This document shows, piece by piece, positions 13,173 through 21,656 of a stretch of DNA of 25,486 bases. The notes beneath the pieces are model-generated. The model had not been told where the DNA came from. It did no database searches and worked only from the letters and a program-made list of their open reading frames with translations. The translations under genes and the position numbers were made by a program. Position 1 is the stretch's first letter; the number at the start of each line of letters is the position of its first letter. This DNA comes from Lachnospiraceae bacterium (GTDB lineage: Bacteria > Bacillota_A > Clostridia > Lachnospirales > Lachnospiraceae), in the NCBI GenBank assembly GCA_017416055.1, contig JAFQDI010000080.1:1-25486 (forward strand). The letters run 5' to 3'.

Positions 13173-14471
13173 CTATTCTTCCTCCAAATACGCTCCCCAC
13201 TCGATCAGCTTCGCCCTCAGGCGCCGGATATCTGCATCAAGCACACTCCGTCCATCTTCGTGGCACATGGCGGCAGCCGCTCCGGCTGCCTGCCCGAGCC
13301 CCATCACGCTTGCCTGTACCCGCGCGGAAGCGAAGGCCTCGCGATCTGCGGAGAAGCAGCGGGAGGGCACCAGCAGATTGGGAAAGCCCTCGGCGATGAT
13401 AGAGCGGTAGGGCAGATAAGCCGCTTTTTCCAAGTAAATGCAAATCTGCGAATTGTCCACATTGCTGTGAATATCAATCGGGTGTGAGCAGCGCGCGATG
13501 GAATCAGGGAAGAATTTCGCGACTTTGTACTCATCCCCGGTGAGGATATGAACGCCGTGAATATGGCGGGTCTCACGGATGCCCACCTGCGTTCCGGTGG
13601 AGATGAGATGTGCGTTGGCGAATTCCTCGAAATGCTCACGCAGCAGGGCCACCAGACGGGTTACATTCTCGCGAAGGAGACACTCGGCCTTGGTGGCATC
13701 GGCCTCGTTGGTCCAGTCAAGCGCTGTGCGGCTCATATTCATGACAGCGATGCCGTCACCCATTCCGGCCATGCACCAGGGGCCGCCGAACTGGGGAACA
13801 TCCTGTGTCTTACTCAATTCATTCAAAAACTCACGGACGTGTTTCATGCTGCTTCCTGCGTGGGAAGGATAATATCCGGGAACCATGTCTGTTTTTACGC
13901 CTCCCAGGACAAAATAGAGGGTAGAGGGCTGCAGTGGACAGTGATAATCGAGCATAGGGACGCCGGCTCGGGCCGCAATATCACCGTCTCCGGTAGCATC
14001 AATCACATAATCTGCTTCCAACGCCTGAGTACCGCTTTTGCTCTCAAAGACAATGTGGGTGATCTTTCCGTTTTCTACCACACAGTCGGAAATATACGCG
14101 TGAAGAAACAGCTCTGCTCCAGCCTCCAGAACCATGCGCTGAGCCTCCAGTTTATAGCCTTCCGGATGGAAGACAACATTTCCACGCGGGGCACACATGG
14201 TACCGTGACCGCCCTCCTCAAGGCGGCGAACAAACTCCAGTGGGATGCCGCCCACAACCAGCCTTCCCTCGTGCATGAATTCGGTGATGGGAGCTACGTT
14301 TGCCGCAGTTGCCATGCCTCCGAGAAATCCGTAGCGCTCGATCAGGGCAACTTTCGCGCCACATCTCGCCGCCGCTACCGCGGAGACAAAGCCGGCGGGG
14401 CCGCCGCCGCAAACGACAACATCATAGTGGCCGATCACAGGGATTTGGTAAGTTCGAGTCAAATTGTTCAT
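13173..14471 (-). CDS. FAD-dependent oxidoreductase (PF12831-type)
   Basis: I chose the ATG at 14469-14471, giving 432 residues, because GAGGAG lies eight bases upstream; the upstream ATG options have no such site. The N-terminus holds a Rossmann FAD motif, VVVCGGGPAGFVSAVAAA (22-27 GGGPAG) with the ribose-binding Glu at 45 in LIERYGFLGGMAT. A second family marker, VIDATGDGDIAARAG, lies near residue 165, and a C-terminal GLGQAAGAAAAM closes the FAD site. These fit the 'FAD dependent oxidoreductase' family, soluble flavoproteins with largely unassigned substrates. The gene is divergent from the alpha/beta hydrolase gene, with which it might share regulation. Confidence 0.9.
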   Translation of the reverse strand: MNNLTRTYQIPVIGHYDVVVCGGGPAGFVSAVAAARCGAKVALIERYGFLGGMATAANVAPITEFMHEGRLVVGGIPLEFVRRLEEGGHGTMCAPRGNVVFHPEGYKLEAQRMVLEAGAELFLHAYISDCVVENGKITHIVFESKSGTQALEADYVIDATGDGDIAARAGVPMLDYHCPLQPSTLYFVLGGVKTDMVPGYYPSHAGSSMKHVREFLNELSKTQDVPQFGGPWCMAGMGDGIAVMNMSRTALDWTNEADATKAECLLRENVTRLVALLREHFEEFANAHLISTGTQVGIRETRHIHGVHILTGDEYKVAKFFPDSIARCSHPIDIHSNVDNSQICIYLEKAAYLPYRSIIAEGFPNLLVPSRCFSADREAFASARVQASVMGLGQAAGAAAAMCHEDGRSVLDADIRRLRAKLIEWGAYLEEE

Positions 14472-14532
14472 GGAAGATCTCCTCACAATCATTTTGTGGC
14501 GAGTTTGCGCAACACCGCTGTCCGATAAAGAT

Positions 14533-14561
14533 ATTATAGTTTGTTTCACAGAAATAGGCAA
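14533..14561 (-). promoter_or_regulatory. promoter of the FAD oxidoreductase gene
   Basis: On the minus strand, TTGCCT (14556-14561) and a perfect TATAAT (14533-14538) with a 17-bp spacer, about 60 bp upstream of the start codon. Confidence 0.7.
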
Positions 14562-14658
14562 TGAAATTGTGCTTTAAAGTTTGATAAAAAGGTGGTATAG
14601 TTAAAGTGGTGGAATGTGGTATTGCGCTACAGATGGGCGAAGACAAGGAGGTGTCCAA

Positions 14659-15618
14659 ATGATCTTTAACAAACTTGAAGAGATGTATAAAAAGATGGTC
14701 TATACCCGGGCGGATGATAACGGCTGTGTGGTTTACTTTTCGGCGGACGATTTTGTTGGGCTGCGGAAAAAAGCGTATCCGTTTAAGTCGTCAAAAGGAC
14801 ATGCGCTACAGGGATATTTTTACTATTATGACAATTACATTCCGGGACGCATCGTGATGTTTGAGCACGGTATGGGGTCCGGTCACCGCGGATATATGAA
14901 GGAGATCGAACTGCTTGCCCGCCGCGGATATTTGGTGTTCTCCTACGATCACACCGGATGCATGGAGTCCGGCGGAGAGACGACAGGGGGATTTATCCAT
15001 TCGCTGATTGATCTGAATGACGCGATCAATGCACTTCAGGAAGACCCGGAATACCGGGATATGGAGATTTCTGTGGTCGGCCATAGCTGGGGAGCACTGT
15101 CCACCATGAACATTTCCGCGCTTCACCCGGAGGTGCGTCATCAGATCGCACTGGCTGGACCCCTTTCCGTGGAGCATATGCTGAAACAGTCCTTTGGCGG
15201 ACTTCTCTCACGCGTGGGCAAGCGCATTCTGGAAAATGAACGGAAGGCTAATCCGGATTTTATCGGCTATGATGCGATCACCGCATTGACGAACACGTCC
15301 GCGCAGGTGCTGGTGATCCATTCCGACGATGACCCTACAGTAAAATGTTCCGCAAGTTTTGATCTGTTGGAAAAGGCTGTTTCCGGCAGAAAAAATATTA
15401 CGCTTGTGAAAGTGACCGGAAAGCGTCACAACCCGAACTACACAGAGGATGCGGTGAAGTACAAGGATGCGTTCTTTGCGGAGTACCGGAAAATGATGAA
15501 GAAGGGGTTGCTTACGACAGAGAGCGCGAAGCAGGAGTTTAAAAGCCGCTATGATTGGAACCGGATGACGGCGCAGGATGAGGCGATTTGGGACCTGATT
15601 TTCAAAATATTGGACTGA
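14659..15618 (+). CDS. alpha/beta hydrolase
   Basis: ATG 14659 follows AAGGAGGTG; the open frame reaches back to 14614 but without a ribosome binding site. The 319-residue product shows a complete hydrolase triad: nucleophile Ser143 in VVGHSWGAL, an acid in HSDDDPTV (Asp223-225) and His257 in GKRHNP. An oxyanion-hole type HG sits at 70-71 (FEHGMGSGH), and YDHTGCMESGGE follows the family's usual YD.RG pattern. It has no signal peptide, so it is cytosolic, probably an esterase, thioesterase or peptidase-like acylhydrolase. The substrate cannot be read. A weak -10 (TATAGT, 14596-14601) lies upstream. Confidence 0.88.
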   Translation: MIFNKLEEMYKKMVYTRADDNGCVVYFSADDFVGLRKKAYPFKSSKGHALQGYFYYYDNYIPGRIVMFEHGMGSGHRGYMKEIELLARRGYLVFSYDHTGCMESGGETTGGFIHSLIDLNDAINALQEDPEYRDMEISVVGHSWGALSTMNISALHPEVRHQIALAGPLSVEHMLKQSFGGLLSRVGKRILENERKANPDFIGYDAITALTNTSAQVLVIHSDDDPTVKCSASFDLLEKAVSGRKNITLVKVTGKRHNPNYTEDAVKYKDAFFAEYRKMMKKGLLTTESAKQEFKSRYDWNRMTAQDEAIWDLIFKILD

Positions 15619-15666
15619 TGTCACAGAATTGTAACACTTATTTAAGAAAAAGATGCAGAATAGCCC

Positions 15667-15695
15667 TCGAAATTTTTTCTATTGTATGTTATAAT
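15667..15695 (+). promoter_or_regulatory. promoter of the cda/glycan gene run
   Basis: TCGAAA (15667-15672) and a perfect TATAAT (15690-15695) with a 17-bp spacer. A second -10-like TATGAT lies at 15703-15708. All genes from 15738 to the window end run in the same direction with short gaps, so this may serve a long transcript. Confidence 0.6.
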
Positions 15696-15737
15696 AAAGT
15701 GCTATGATAGGAAAATCTGTCTGAATGGAGGAAATCC

Positions 15738-16175
15738 ATGGTAAATCAGAAAAAAGTTCGCCTGATGGCGCGGACTGAACAGTACAGACGGCGGGAAAAA
15801 CGCGGGGCATTGTGGATCAATCGCTACTCCCGCGGTACGTACGTGTTAGAGCATATCGTCAAGTCATTGATCTTTTGTACCGTGGGTACATTGTGTGCCG
15901 TGATGATGTGGGCGATCTATCACTCGGACGAGCTGCTGTCGATCTATGATATGGATATTATGGTGGCGCTCGGAGAGAAGGCGCTGGCCGGATACGGGAT
16001 CGCGCTGGCGGTTACCGCAGTGGTTTCCTGGCGGACGTACAGACGCCGATATAAGCAGGCGCGCAGCAGTGTGAAGCGATATTATGTCATGTTGAGGAAG
16101 CTGGACGATTTTTATGAAAAGAGCCGGAAGCGGCTTACCGGAAAGCTGCCGTTTGGAAAGGATGGTGAGCAGTGA
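15738..16175 (+). CDS. two-TM membrane protein of unknown function, first gene of the cdaA operon
   Basis: The 145-residue product has a strongly basic N-terminus (MVNQKKVRLMARTEQYRRRE), two hydrophobic segments (about 44-64 and 84-103) and a long basic, helical C-terminal tail (RTYRRRYKQARSSVKRYYVM). Both ends should face the cytoplasm. GGAGGAAAT precedes the ATG. Its TGA overlaps the next gene's ATG (TGATG), so the two proteins are translationally coupled and probably form one complex. I do not recognise the family. Its position two genes ahead of cdaA suggests a role in c-di-AMP synthesis or envelope control. Confidence 0.7.
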   Translation: MVNQKKVRLMARTEQYRRREKRGALWINRYSRGTYVLEHIVKSLIFCTVGTLCAVMMWAIYHSDELLSIYDMDIMVALGEKALAGYGIALAVTAVVSWRTYRRRYKQARSSVKRYYVMLRKLDDFYEKSRKRLTGKLPFGKDGEQ

Positions 16176-17182
16176 TGATGGAAAATCTGCTGCTGATTAG
16201 AGAGAATATCCGTGGTTTCTACGGAAAATATTCGATGGTCATCAAACCGCTTGGTCGATTTGCGGCGATGTATAGCGCACTGTTAGTGATGAATGACAGT
16301 ATCGGGTTCGGTGAGGTGGCCAATCCGCTGCTTCTGTTAGCGGTGAGTTTGATCGGAGCATGGCTTCCCACCGGGCTGGATATCTTTTTGGTCGGTGTTG
16401 TGGCTTTGCTGAATTTATACAGTTTGTCGATGGAAGTGATGCTGGCAGTTGGGGCGATGATGGTCGTGATGTTCTGTGTGAATTATGCGGTGCGCCCGGA
16501 GATGAATCTGTTGGTGTTACTGTTGCCGGTATTTCACTACCTGAAGATACCTTATGCGGTGGTATTGTTTGTGGGAATGACCGGAACACTGATCGAGTTG
16601 TTGCCTATTGTGTCAGGAACACTGTTTTACTATGTTTTCACGTATATTGGAAAGAACGCGAACGCGTTTTCTGCGACAACGTCAGATGAGCTAATGCAGA
16701 AATTTACGCAGCTGTTGAACGGCTTGATGAACCATACGGAGATGTGGTTAATGTGCGTTGTGTTGTGTGTGATGTTTATCGTTGCCCGCATTATTGGCTG
16801 TCTGAAGCTGGATTATGCGAAGCAGATCGCTCCGGGAGCCGGACTGGCGGCCGGAGTTTTGGTGGCGCTCATCGGCATTTTTACAATGGACGTCCGAATG
16901 TCTGTGGTAACGTTGCTGCTGGGAGCGGCGGGATCGGCACTGTTGGCTTATGTGGCGCAGTTTATGCTGCTGCCGCTGGACTACCTTCAGACGGAGTATG
17001 TGCAATTTGAGGATGATGAATATTACTATTATGTAAAAGCGGTACCAAAGATGGCGATCAGCCGTCCGGATGTGCAGGTGAAAAAGCTGAACATTCGAAA
17101 GGAGCTGGAAAACACGTCGGCAATTCCGGAGGTATCGGCGGTGGACATAACGAGAGAGTTACCGGAATTAGAGGAACGGTAA
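16175..17182 (+). CDS. polytopic membrane protein of unknown function upstream of cdaA
   Basis: ATG 16175 overlaps the previous stop by one base; GTG 16172 and ATG 16178 are alternatives. The 335-residue product has about eight to ten hydrophobic segments between residues 25 and 275 and no ATP-binding or known transporter motif. A soluble acidic/Tyr-rich stretch follows (EDDEYYYYVKAVPKMAI, about 285-301), then a cytosolic tail. It is often given a vague 'ABC transporter permease' label, which I see no support for. It sits 14 bp ahead of cdaA and is likely co-transcribed, so a membrane partner of CdaA is a reasonable inference. Confidence 0.7.
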   Translation: MMENLLLIRENIRGFYGKYSMVIKPLGRFAAMYSALLVMNDSIGFGEVANPLLLLAVSLIGAWLPTGLDIFLVGVVALLNLYSLSMEVMLAVGAMMVVMFCVNYAVRPEMNLLVLLLPVFHYLKIPYAVVLFVGMTGTLIELLPIVSGTLFYYVFTYIGKNANAFSATTSDELMQKFTQLLNGLMNHTEMWLMCVVLCVMFIVARIIGCLKLDYAKQIAPGAGLAAGVLVALIGIFTMDVRMSVVTLLLGAAGSALLAYVAQFMLLPLDYLQTEYVQFEDDEYYYYVKAVPKMAISRPDVQVKKLNIRKELENTSAIPEVSAVDITRELPELEER

Positions 17183-17196
17183 AGGGGAGGAAGTAG

Positions 17197-18078
17197 ATGG
17201 ATCGGCTTGTGGCATTTTTTGAGGGATACATGAATGTGTCATTTGCAGATATCTGGGTCACAGATGTGGTAGAGATGGCGATTATTGCCTTTCTGCTGTA
17301 TGAGATTATGCTTTGGATCAAAAACACCAGAGTGTGGATATTGTTAAAAGGATTCTTGGTGCTGATTGGTTTTATCATCGTGGCCGCTGTTTTTGAGATG
17401 AACACGATTCTATGGATCGCGGACAAGGTGTTCAATATCGGAATCCTTGCATTGGTGATCATTTTCCAGCCGGAGCTGAGAAAGGCGTTGGAGCAGCTTG
17501 GCCAAAACAATGTGTTCTCGCATTTTCTTCAGAATGGAAACGGAAAGAATCGTCAGGATAAGATGAGCAAGGCTGTGGTGGAGGGAATCGTGCACGCGGC
17601 ATTTGAGATGAGCAAGACCCGCACCGGAGCATTGATCGTATTGGAGAAAGATATTCCGCTGACAGAGTATATTGCGACCGGTATTCCCATCGACGGTGTG
17701 GTGACCAGTCAGTTACTGTTGAATATTTTCGAGCACAACACACCGCTCCATGACGGTGCAGTGATTATCCGAGGAAATCGCGTGGTTTCGGCGACCTGTT
17801 ATCTTCCGTTGTCTGACAGTATGAAGATCAGCAAAGCGTTGGGAACGAGACATCGTGCGGGGTTGGGTATCAGTGAGATCACCGACAGTATTACGGTGAT
17901 TGTGTCTGAGGAGACCGGTTATGTGTCTGCCGCATTGGAGGGAAGATTGGTACGCCACATGAATGCAGAGGGATTGACTGCTCTGCTGATGCAGAATTTG
18001 GTGGAGAGTGTGGAAGAACAGCCCAAGCGCAGACTGCTGAAGGGAAGGCATAAGAATGAGAAAAAGATTGACAAATAA
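17197..18078 (+). CDS. cdaA: diadenylate cyclase CdaA (c-di-AMP synthase)
   Basis: The 293-residue protein has the CdaA architecture: three N-terminal membrane segments (about 27-45, 48-66 and 70-90), a short coiled linker, then a DisA_N cyclase domain. The catalytic DGA motif (LHDGAVII, residues 186-188) and the nucleotide-binding GTRHRA (216-221) are both intact, so it should condense two ATP to c-di-AMP at the membrane. The IFQPELRKALEQLG segment after TM3 is a family hallmark. GGGGAGG supports the ATG. It overlaps cdaR by 23 bases, the usual gene order for its regulator. No glmM follows, unlike many Firmicutes. Confidence 0.97.
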   Translation: MDRLVAFFEGYMNVSFADIWVTDVVEMAIIAFLLYEIMLWIKNTRVWILLKGFLVLIGFIIVAAVFEMNTILWIADKVFNIGILALVIIFQPELRKALEQLGQNNVFSHFLQNGNGKNRQDKMSKAVVEGIVHAAFEMSKTRTGALIVLEKDIPLTEYIATGIPIDGVVTSQLLLNIFEHNTPLHDGAVIIRGNRVVSATCYLPLSDSMKISKALGTRHRAGLGISEITDSITVIVSEETGYVSAALEGRLVRHMNAEGLTALLMQNLVESVEEQPKRRLLKGRHKNEKKIDK

Positions 18079-19480
18079 CTGGGGATTAAAACTGATTGCA
18101 GTCATCGCGGCGGTGATGATCTGGCTGCTGATTATGAATACGAGTGATCCGGTGACGACATTTACCATCAGCGGGATACCGATTGAGTTCCTCAACGAGC
18201 AGAGCGCGATCACGGACAATGAGATGATCTATGAGGTAATCGGTAAAAAGACCGCGACGGTTGAGGTGACAACACGAACCAGAGATAGAGATAAGATTAA
18301 GGCCGGAGACTTTAAGGCGACAGTGAATCTGAACGAGATTTACGGCGTGACCGGAAACGTCGGTATTAATGTACAGTTGGTGAATAACGTTTCACTGGTG
18401 AGAAGCTGGCGACAGACGAATTTCTTTGTCGAGATCAAGACGGAAAAAATCATCAATAAGACATTTGAGGTCGAGGCGGTTCAGGAAGGCCAGATTGAGG
18501 ATGGTTATGTATACCGTCAGTGTACGCTGTCCCAAAATACGGTGACCTTGAGAGGTCCGGAGTCTCAGATCGCCAAAGTTGCTTCGGTCAAGGCGATCGT
18601 GGATGTTTCCCAGAGTTTGGATGATGAGCAGATCTCGGTGAAACTGCGCTATTTCAATGCAAATGGGACTGAACTGAACATCCGAAATCTGGATATTGGC
18701 ACGAATCACGAAACTGTGGATGCTCACATTGTGGTGCAGAAGACCAGTCCGGTGAGCATTGACGTTGTGGTAAAGAACAAAGATAACGTGGCGGAAGGAT
18801 ATCGCTATATCACCTACCGCATCAGCAATCAGTCCATCTCCGTGATCGGAAGCAAACAGTCGGTTGCTGGCCTGGATAAGATACAGATCGAGATGGATGC
18901 CTTTGGCGCGGAGGGAGATATCGTGAAAGAGATTGACCTCACCTCTTATCTGCCTGAAAATGTGAGTGTTGCCGGAGGCAATACGAAGGTTACCGTCACG
19001 CTGGTGGTTGAAGCGGAGGGAACACTGGAACTGGAGGTCCCTGTAAAGAATATCGAGATCATTGGCCGGGACGAGGAAAAGAACTATCTTATCGCGCAAA
19101 AGATGATCAAGGTCAGCATTTTTGGTTTGATGAGTGACTGGGAGAACATCACCAATGAGGACGTTAAGCTCAGTGTAGATGTGAGCGAGCTGGATGAAGG
19201 CGAATACAGCCTTGTCCTTGAGGTAGAGGAGATCGATGGTCTTCAGATTGATGTGCTGGACAAACTGGAAATTACCGTAGAGAGGGTCGAAGAGGAAACC
19301 ACTGAGCCGGAGGAAACTACCGGCGAGGACATGACTGACGACGAGACGACCGACAGTGAGACAGATGAATCTGAGGATGCGACCGAAGTAGGGGCGACGG
19401 AAGCACCGTCGGAAGAAGGAAGCGAAGAGGAGACCGGGGAGGAATCCTTCGAGGAAACGACTGCAGGAGCGGTAGAGTGA
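18056..19480 (+). CDS. cdaR: CdaR-like YbbR-domain regulator of CdaA
   Basis: The 474-residue protein has one N-terminal membrane anchor (about 10-28, LKLIAVIAAVMIWLLIMNT), then an extracytoplasmic chain that appears to hold four YbbR domains. Their typical cores, such as YVYRQCTLSQNTVTLRGPES and YITYRISNQSISVIGS, recur about every 90-95 residues to about residue 405. It ends in an unusual acidic Glu/Thr/Asp tail of about 65 residues. CdaR proteins bind CdaA and adjust its activity from outside the membrane. The tail could contact wall components. The start overlaps the end of cdaA, implying coupled translation. Confidence 0.93.
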   Translation: MRKRLTNNWGLKLIAVIAAVMIWLLIMNTSDPVTTFTISGIPIEFLNEQSAITDNEMIYEVIGKKTATVEVTTRTRDRDKIKAGDFKATVNLNEIYGVTGNVGINVQLVNNVSLVRSWRQTNFFVEIKTEKIINKTFEVEAVQEGQIEDGYVYRQCTLSQNTVTLRGPESQIAKVASVKAIVDVSQSLDDEQISVKLRYFNANGTELNIRNLDIGTNHETVDAHIVVQKTSPVSIDVVVKNKDNVAEGYRYITYRISNQSISVIGSKQSVAGLDKIQIEMDAFGAEGDIVKEIDLTSYLPENVSVAGGNTKVTVTLVVEAEGTLELEVPVKNIEIIGRDEEKNYLIAQKMIKVSIFGLMSDWENITNEDVKLSVDVSELDEGEYSLVLEVEEIDGLQIDVLDKLEITVERVEEETTEPEETTGEDMTDDETTDSETDESEDATEVGATEAPSEEGSEEETGEESFEETTAGAVE

Positions 19481-19505
19481 CCTGCAAAAGAATTGGAGAA
19501 GAAAC

Positions 19506-19769
19506 ATGGTTAAGGGAACAATAACGATTGTCACGCCCGGCGGGCTGCATATGCGGCCGGCAGGAGTGTTGTGTAAGCATGCGACGAAGTATTTATCCAA
19601 AATTGAGTTTAAATACAAGGATTCGATGATCAATGTAAAGAGTGTGCTTAGCGTACTCGGAGCATGTATCTGTGCCGGTGAGGAAGCAGAGCTGATCTGC
19701 ACCGGAACGGACGAGGAAAAGGCGTTTGCGGAGCTGAGTCAGCTGATCGCGGGCGGACTGAGCGAGTAG
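19506..19769 (+). CDS. HPr-family phosphocarrier protein
   Basis: The 87-residue product has the HPr active-site stretch GLHMRPAG with the phosphorylatable His at 15, and NVKSVL with Ser at 46, both at the canonical positions used by EI/PTS and HPr kinase. The motif differs slightly from the common GLHARPA, and the region after Ser46 (SVLGACICAG) lacks the usual MGVMSL. It could therefore be the general PTS carrier or a regulatory paralogue like Crh (which lacks His15, unlike this one). It lies 25 bp after cdaR. No other PTS gene is in the window, so a regulatory link between carbon status and c-di-AMP is a possible but unproven reading. Confidence 0.9.
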   Translation: MVKGTITIVTPGGLHMRPAGVLCKHATKYLSKIEFKYKDSMINVKSVLSVLGACICAGEEAELICTGTDEEKAFAELSQLIAGGLSE

Positions 19770-19787
19770 AAAATGAGGAAATCATAC

Positions 19788-20852
19788 ATGAGCAACTACT
19801 ATGTAAATGAAGAGATCAAAAACTGTGTCCGGGTTTTTTCCGAGGAAGGCAGAGCGGAATATCTTCGGATGGATATGAATGAGAATCCGGAAGGCTTGCC
19901 GAGGGAGTTTGTGGACAGTGTTCTTGCGGAGATAACGCCTGAGATATTAGCGACCTATCCGGAGCCGGGACACTTTTGCAGGAAATATGCAGCACTTTTG
20001 GGTGTGAAGCCCGGACAGATTTGTGCCACCAGTGGTTCGGATACCGCTATCCGATATATTATGGAGACGTTTGTACAAAAAGGAGCAAAGGTTGTGACAG
20101 TAACCCCTACCTTTGAGATGTATCGGGTCTACTGTAACATGTACGGATATGAGCACGTCGGAGTACCTTACAATAGTGAGTTCAAAATCGAGATAGAAGA
20201 CATTCTGAATACCATCGACGACAGAACAGATCTCGTGGTGCTGTTGAATCCGAACAACCCCATCGGAAGAACCTTTACCGAGGGTGAGGTTCGCGCAGTG
20301 GCCGAGAGGGCTGCGCAGTGCGGAGCGGTTATGGTGATCGATGAGGCGTACCACTATTTTTATCCGAATACCTTCATCAGGCTGATTGATGAATACGATC
20401 ACTTGTTATTACTGAGAACGTTTTCTAAGTTGTTTTCGCTGGCCGGATGCCGATTGGGTGCGGTCATCGGCTCAGAGCAGCTGGTAGAATATATCAATCA
20501 CGTCCGCTCCTCCGCGGAGGTAAATACAGTGGCGCTTCTGTTTGGAGAACGTCTGATGGATCATCCGGAGTTGATCGATGAGTTGATCCGAGTCGAGAAA
20601 GAAGGACGAAGATTTCTTTTGGAATAGCTGGAGAAGCACGGCTATACCTGTCATGATCAGGAGGGTAATTTTCTGTTTATCCTGCCGAAGACCGATTCGG
20701 CGAAGGTGGCAGCGCGCTTGAGAGAAGAACACAAAATTCTGATTAAGACTTACGGCAATCCGCTTTTGAGCAAATATATCCGCATCACTACCGGATCCAA
20801 ACGTGTGATGGATAAGTTTCTGAAGGCATTTTTGGCAGCGGACCGCGATTGA
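19788..20852 (+). pseudogene. HisC-like PLP aminotransferase interrupted by an in-frame amber codon
   Basis: Start at ATG 19788 is preferred, with GAGGAA seven bases upstream; ATG 19773 is an alternative. From 19788 the fold-type I PLP enzyme has NPNNP (about 154-158), Asp185 in VIDEAY, the PLP Lys214 in TFSKLFSLAG and Arg222. A TAG at 20625-20627 (codon 280) stops it, but the same frame continues for 74 more residues with perfectly family-like sequence, including the substrate Arg332 in YIRITTG, to TGA 20850-20852. The total of 354 codons is the normal HisC length. CAG to TAG is the simplest lesion. Next to a LicC-like gene, it probably made an amino-alcohol phosphate (as the HisC-like serinol/ethanolamine phosphate enzymes of Campylobacter do) rather than histidinol phosphate. 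Confidence 0.85.
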
Positions 20853-20864
20853 CGGAAAAGAGAG

Positions 20865-20881
20865 GCAGGCTATCAGCCTGC
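20865..20881 (+). other. short hairpin between PLP-enzyme and nucleotidyltransferase genes
   Basis: GCAGGC (20865-20870), loop TATCA, GCCTGC (20876-20881): a perfect 6-bp stem just upstream of TTGGAGGAAG. No T tract; perhaps a transcript-processing or translation element. Confidence 0.4.
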
Positions 20882-20894
20882 GATTGGAGGAAGT

Positions 20895-21599
20895 ATGCGA
20901 GCAGTGTTAATGGCAGCCGGGGTGGGCAGCCGAATCAGCAGAGAAATTTCCAAACCGAAGAGCCTTTTGGATGTAGGTGATGGAAAGACGTTGATCCGTC
21001 ATACCGTGGAGCTGTTGATGGAACATGGGATCGAAGTGACCATCATCGTGGGATATAAAAAAGAACTGTTCTTTGAAGAATTGGCAGGGTTGCCAGTGAA
21101 CTTTGTGGTAAACCCGTTCTATCGGGTGACGAACAGTGTGGCATCTCTTTGGTTCGCGCGGGATTTTCTGAAGGATGATACTGATTACCTGTTTGGAAAT
21201 GCGGATGTGTTTTTCGAGGAGGAGATTCTAAATCTTCTTTTGGACAGTCCGGAAGAGACGGTTTTGCTGTCCGATACAAGACGTGCGCTGGAGGGAGATT
21301 ATCTGTTTGGCCTTGAGGACGGATATATCCGTAAATACGGAAAGGAACTTCCGGCGGAGGATCGCGACTGTGAGTATGTGGGCTTTGGAAAAGTGAAGAG
21401 CTCTTACATGAAGCGCTTCAAAGAGATTCTGGAACAGATGGTGGACGAGGGCAACTACCAAACCTGGTGGGAAGTGATCTTGTACGATCATTGCTTGGAG
21501 CAGCAGGTTCGGGCGCTTGATGTGGCACCGTATTTCTGGTCTGAGATTGATTACATCGAAGACTATATGAAAATCGTGAACTACACGAAAAAGCAGTGA
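20895..21599 (+). CDS. LicC-like nucleotidyltransferase
   Basis: The 234-residue sugar-nucleotidyltransferase-fold enzyme opens with AVLMAAGVGSRISRE and KPKSLL (Lys22), the NTP-binding loop. A metal-binding Asp follows in GNADVFF (about residue 98) and a C-terminal EIDYIEDY. This pattern is that of LicC, the CTP:phosphocholine cytidylyltransferase group, whose members also activate phosphoethanolamine, serinol phosphate or aminoethylphosphonate. Together with the PLP enzyme gene directly before it, I infer a CDP-activated amino-alcohol donor for decorating a surface polymer. TTGGAGGAAG supports the ATG. The transferase that would use the donor is not obvious in the window. Confidence 0.85.
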   Translation: MRAVLMAAGVGSRISREISKPKSLLDVGDGKTLIRHTVELLMEHGIEVTIIVGYKKELFFEELAGLPVNFVVNPFYRVTNSVASLWFARDFLKDDTDYLFGNADVFFEEEILNLLLDSPEETVLLSDTRRALEGDYLFGLEDGYIRKYGKELPAEDRDCEYVGFGKVKSSYMKRFKEILEQMVDEGNYQTWWEVILYDHCLEQQVRALDVAPYFWSEIDYIEDYMKIVNYTKKQ

Positions 21600-21656
21600 A
21601 TAGCCTCAGAGCGAATGGGGTTTGAGGCCGGAGATAACAATAGAGTGGGGTGTGAA

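Noticed and set aside
13548..14528. A 326-codon plus-strand open frame inside the FAD oxidoreductase gene
   Set aside because: The minus strand encodes an unmistakable FAD protein; the plus-strand translation is shadow composition.
16175..17182. Naming the polytopic protein an ABC transporter permease
   Set aside because: No coupling-helix motif and no adjacent ATPase gene; hydrophobicity alone does not support it.
18392..19702. A 436-codon minus-strand open frame opposite cdaR and the HPr-like gene
   Set aside because: It spans two well-supported genes on the other strand and shows no family motif.
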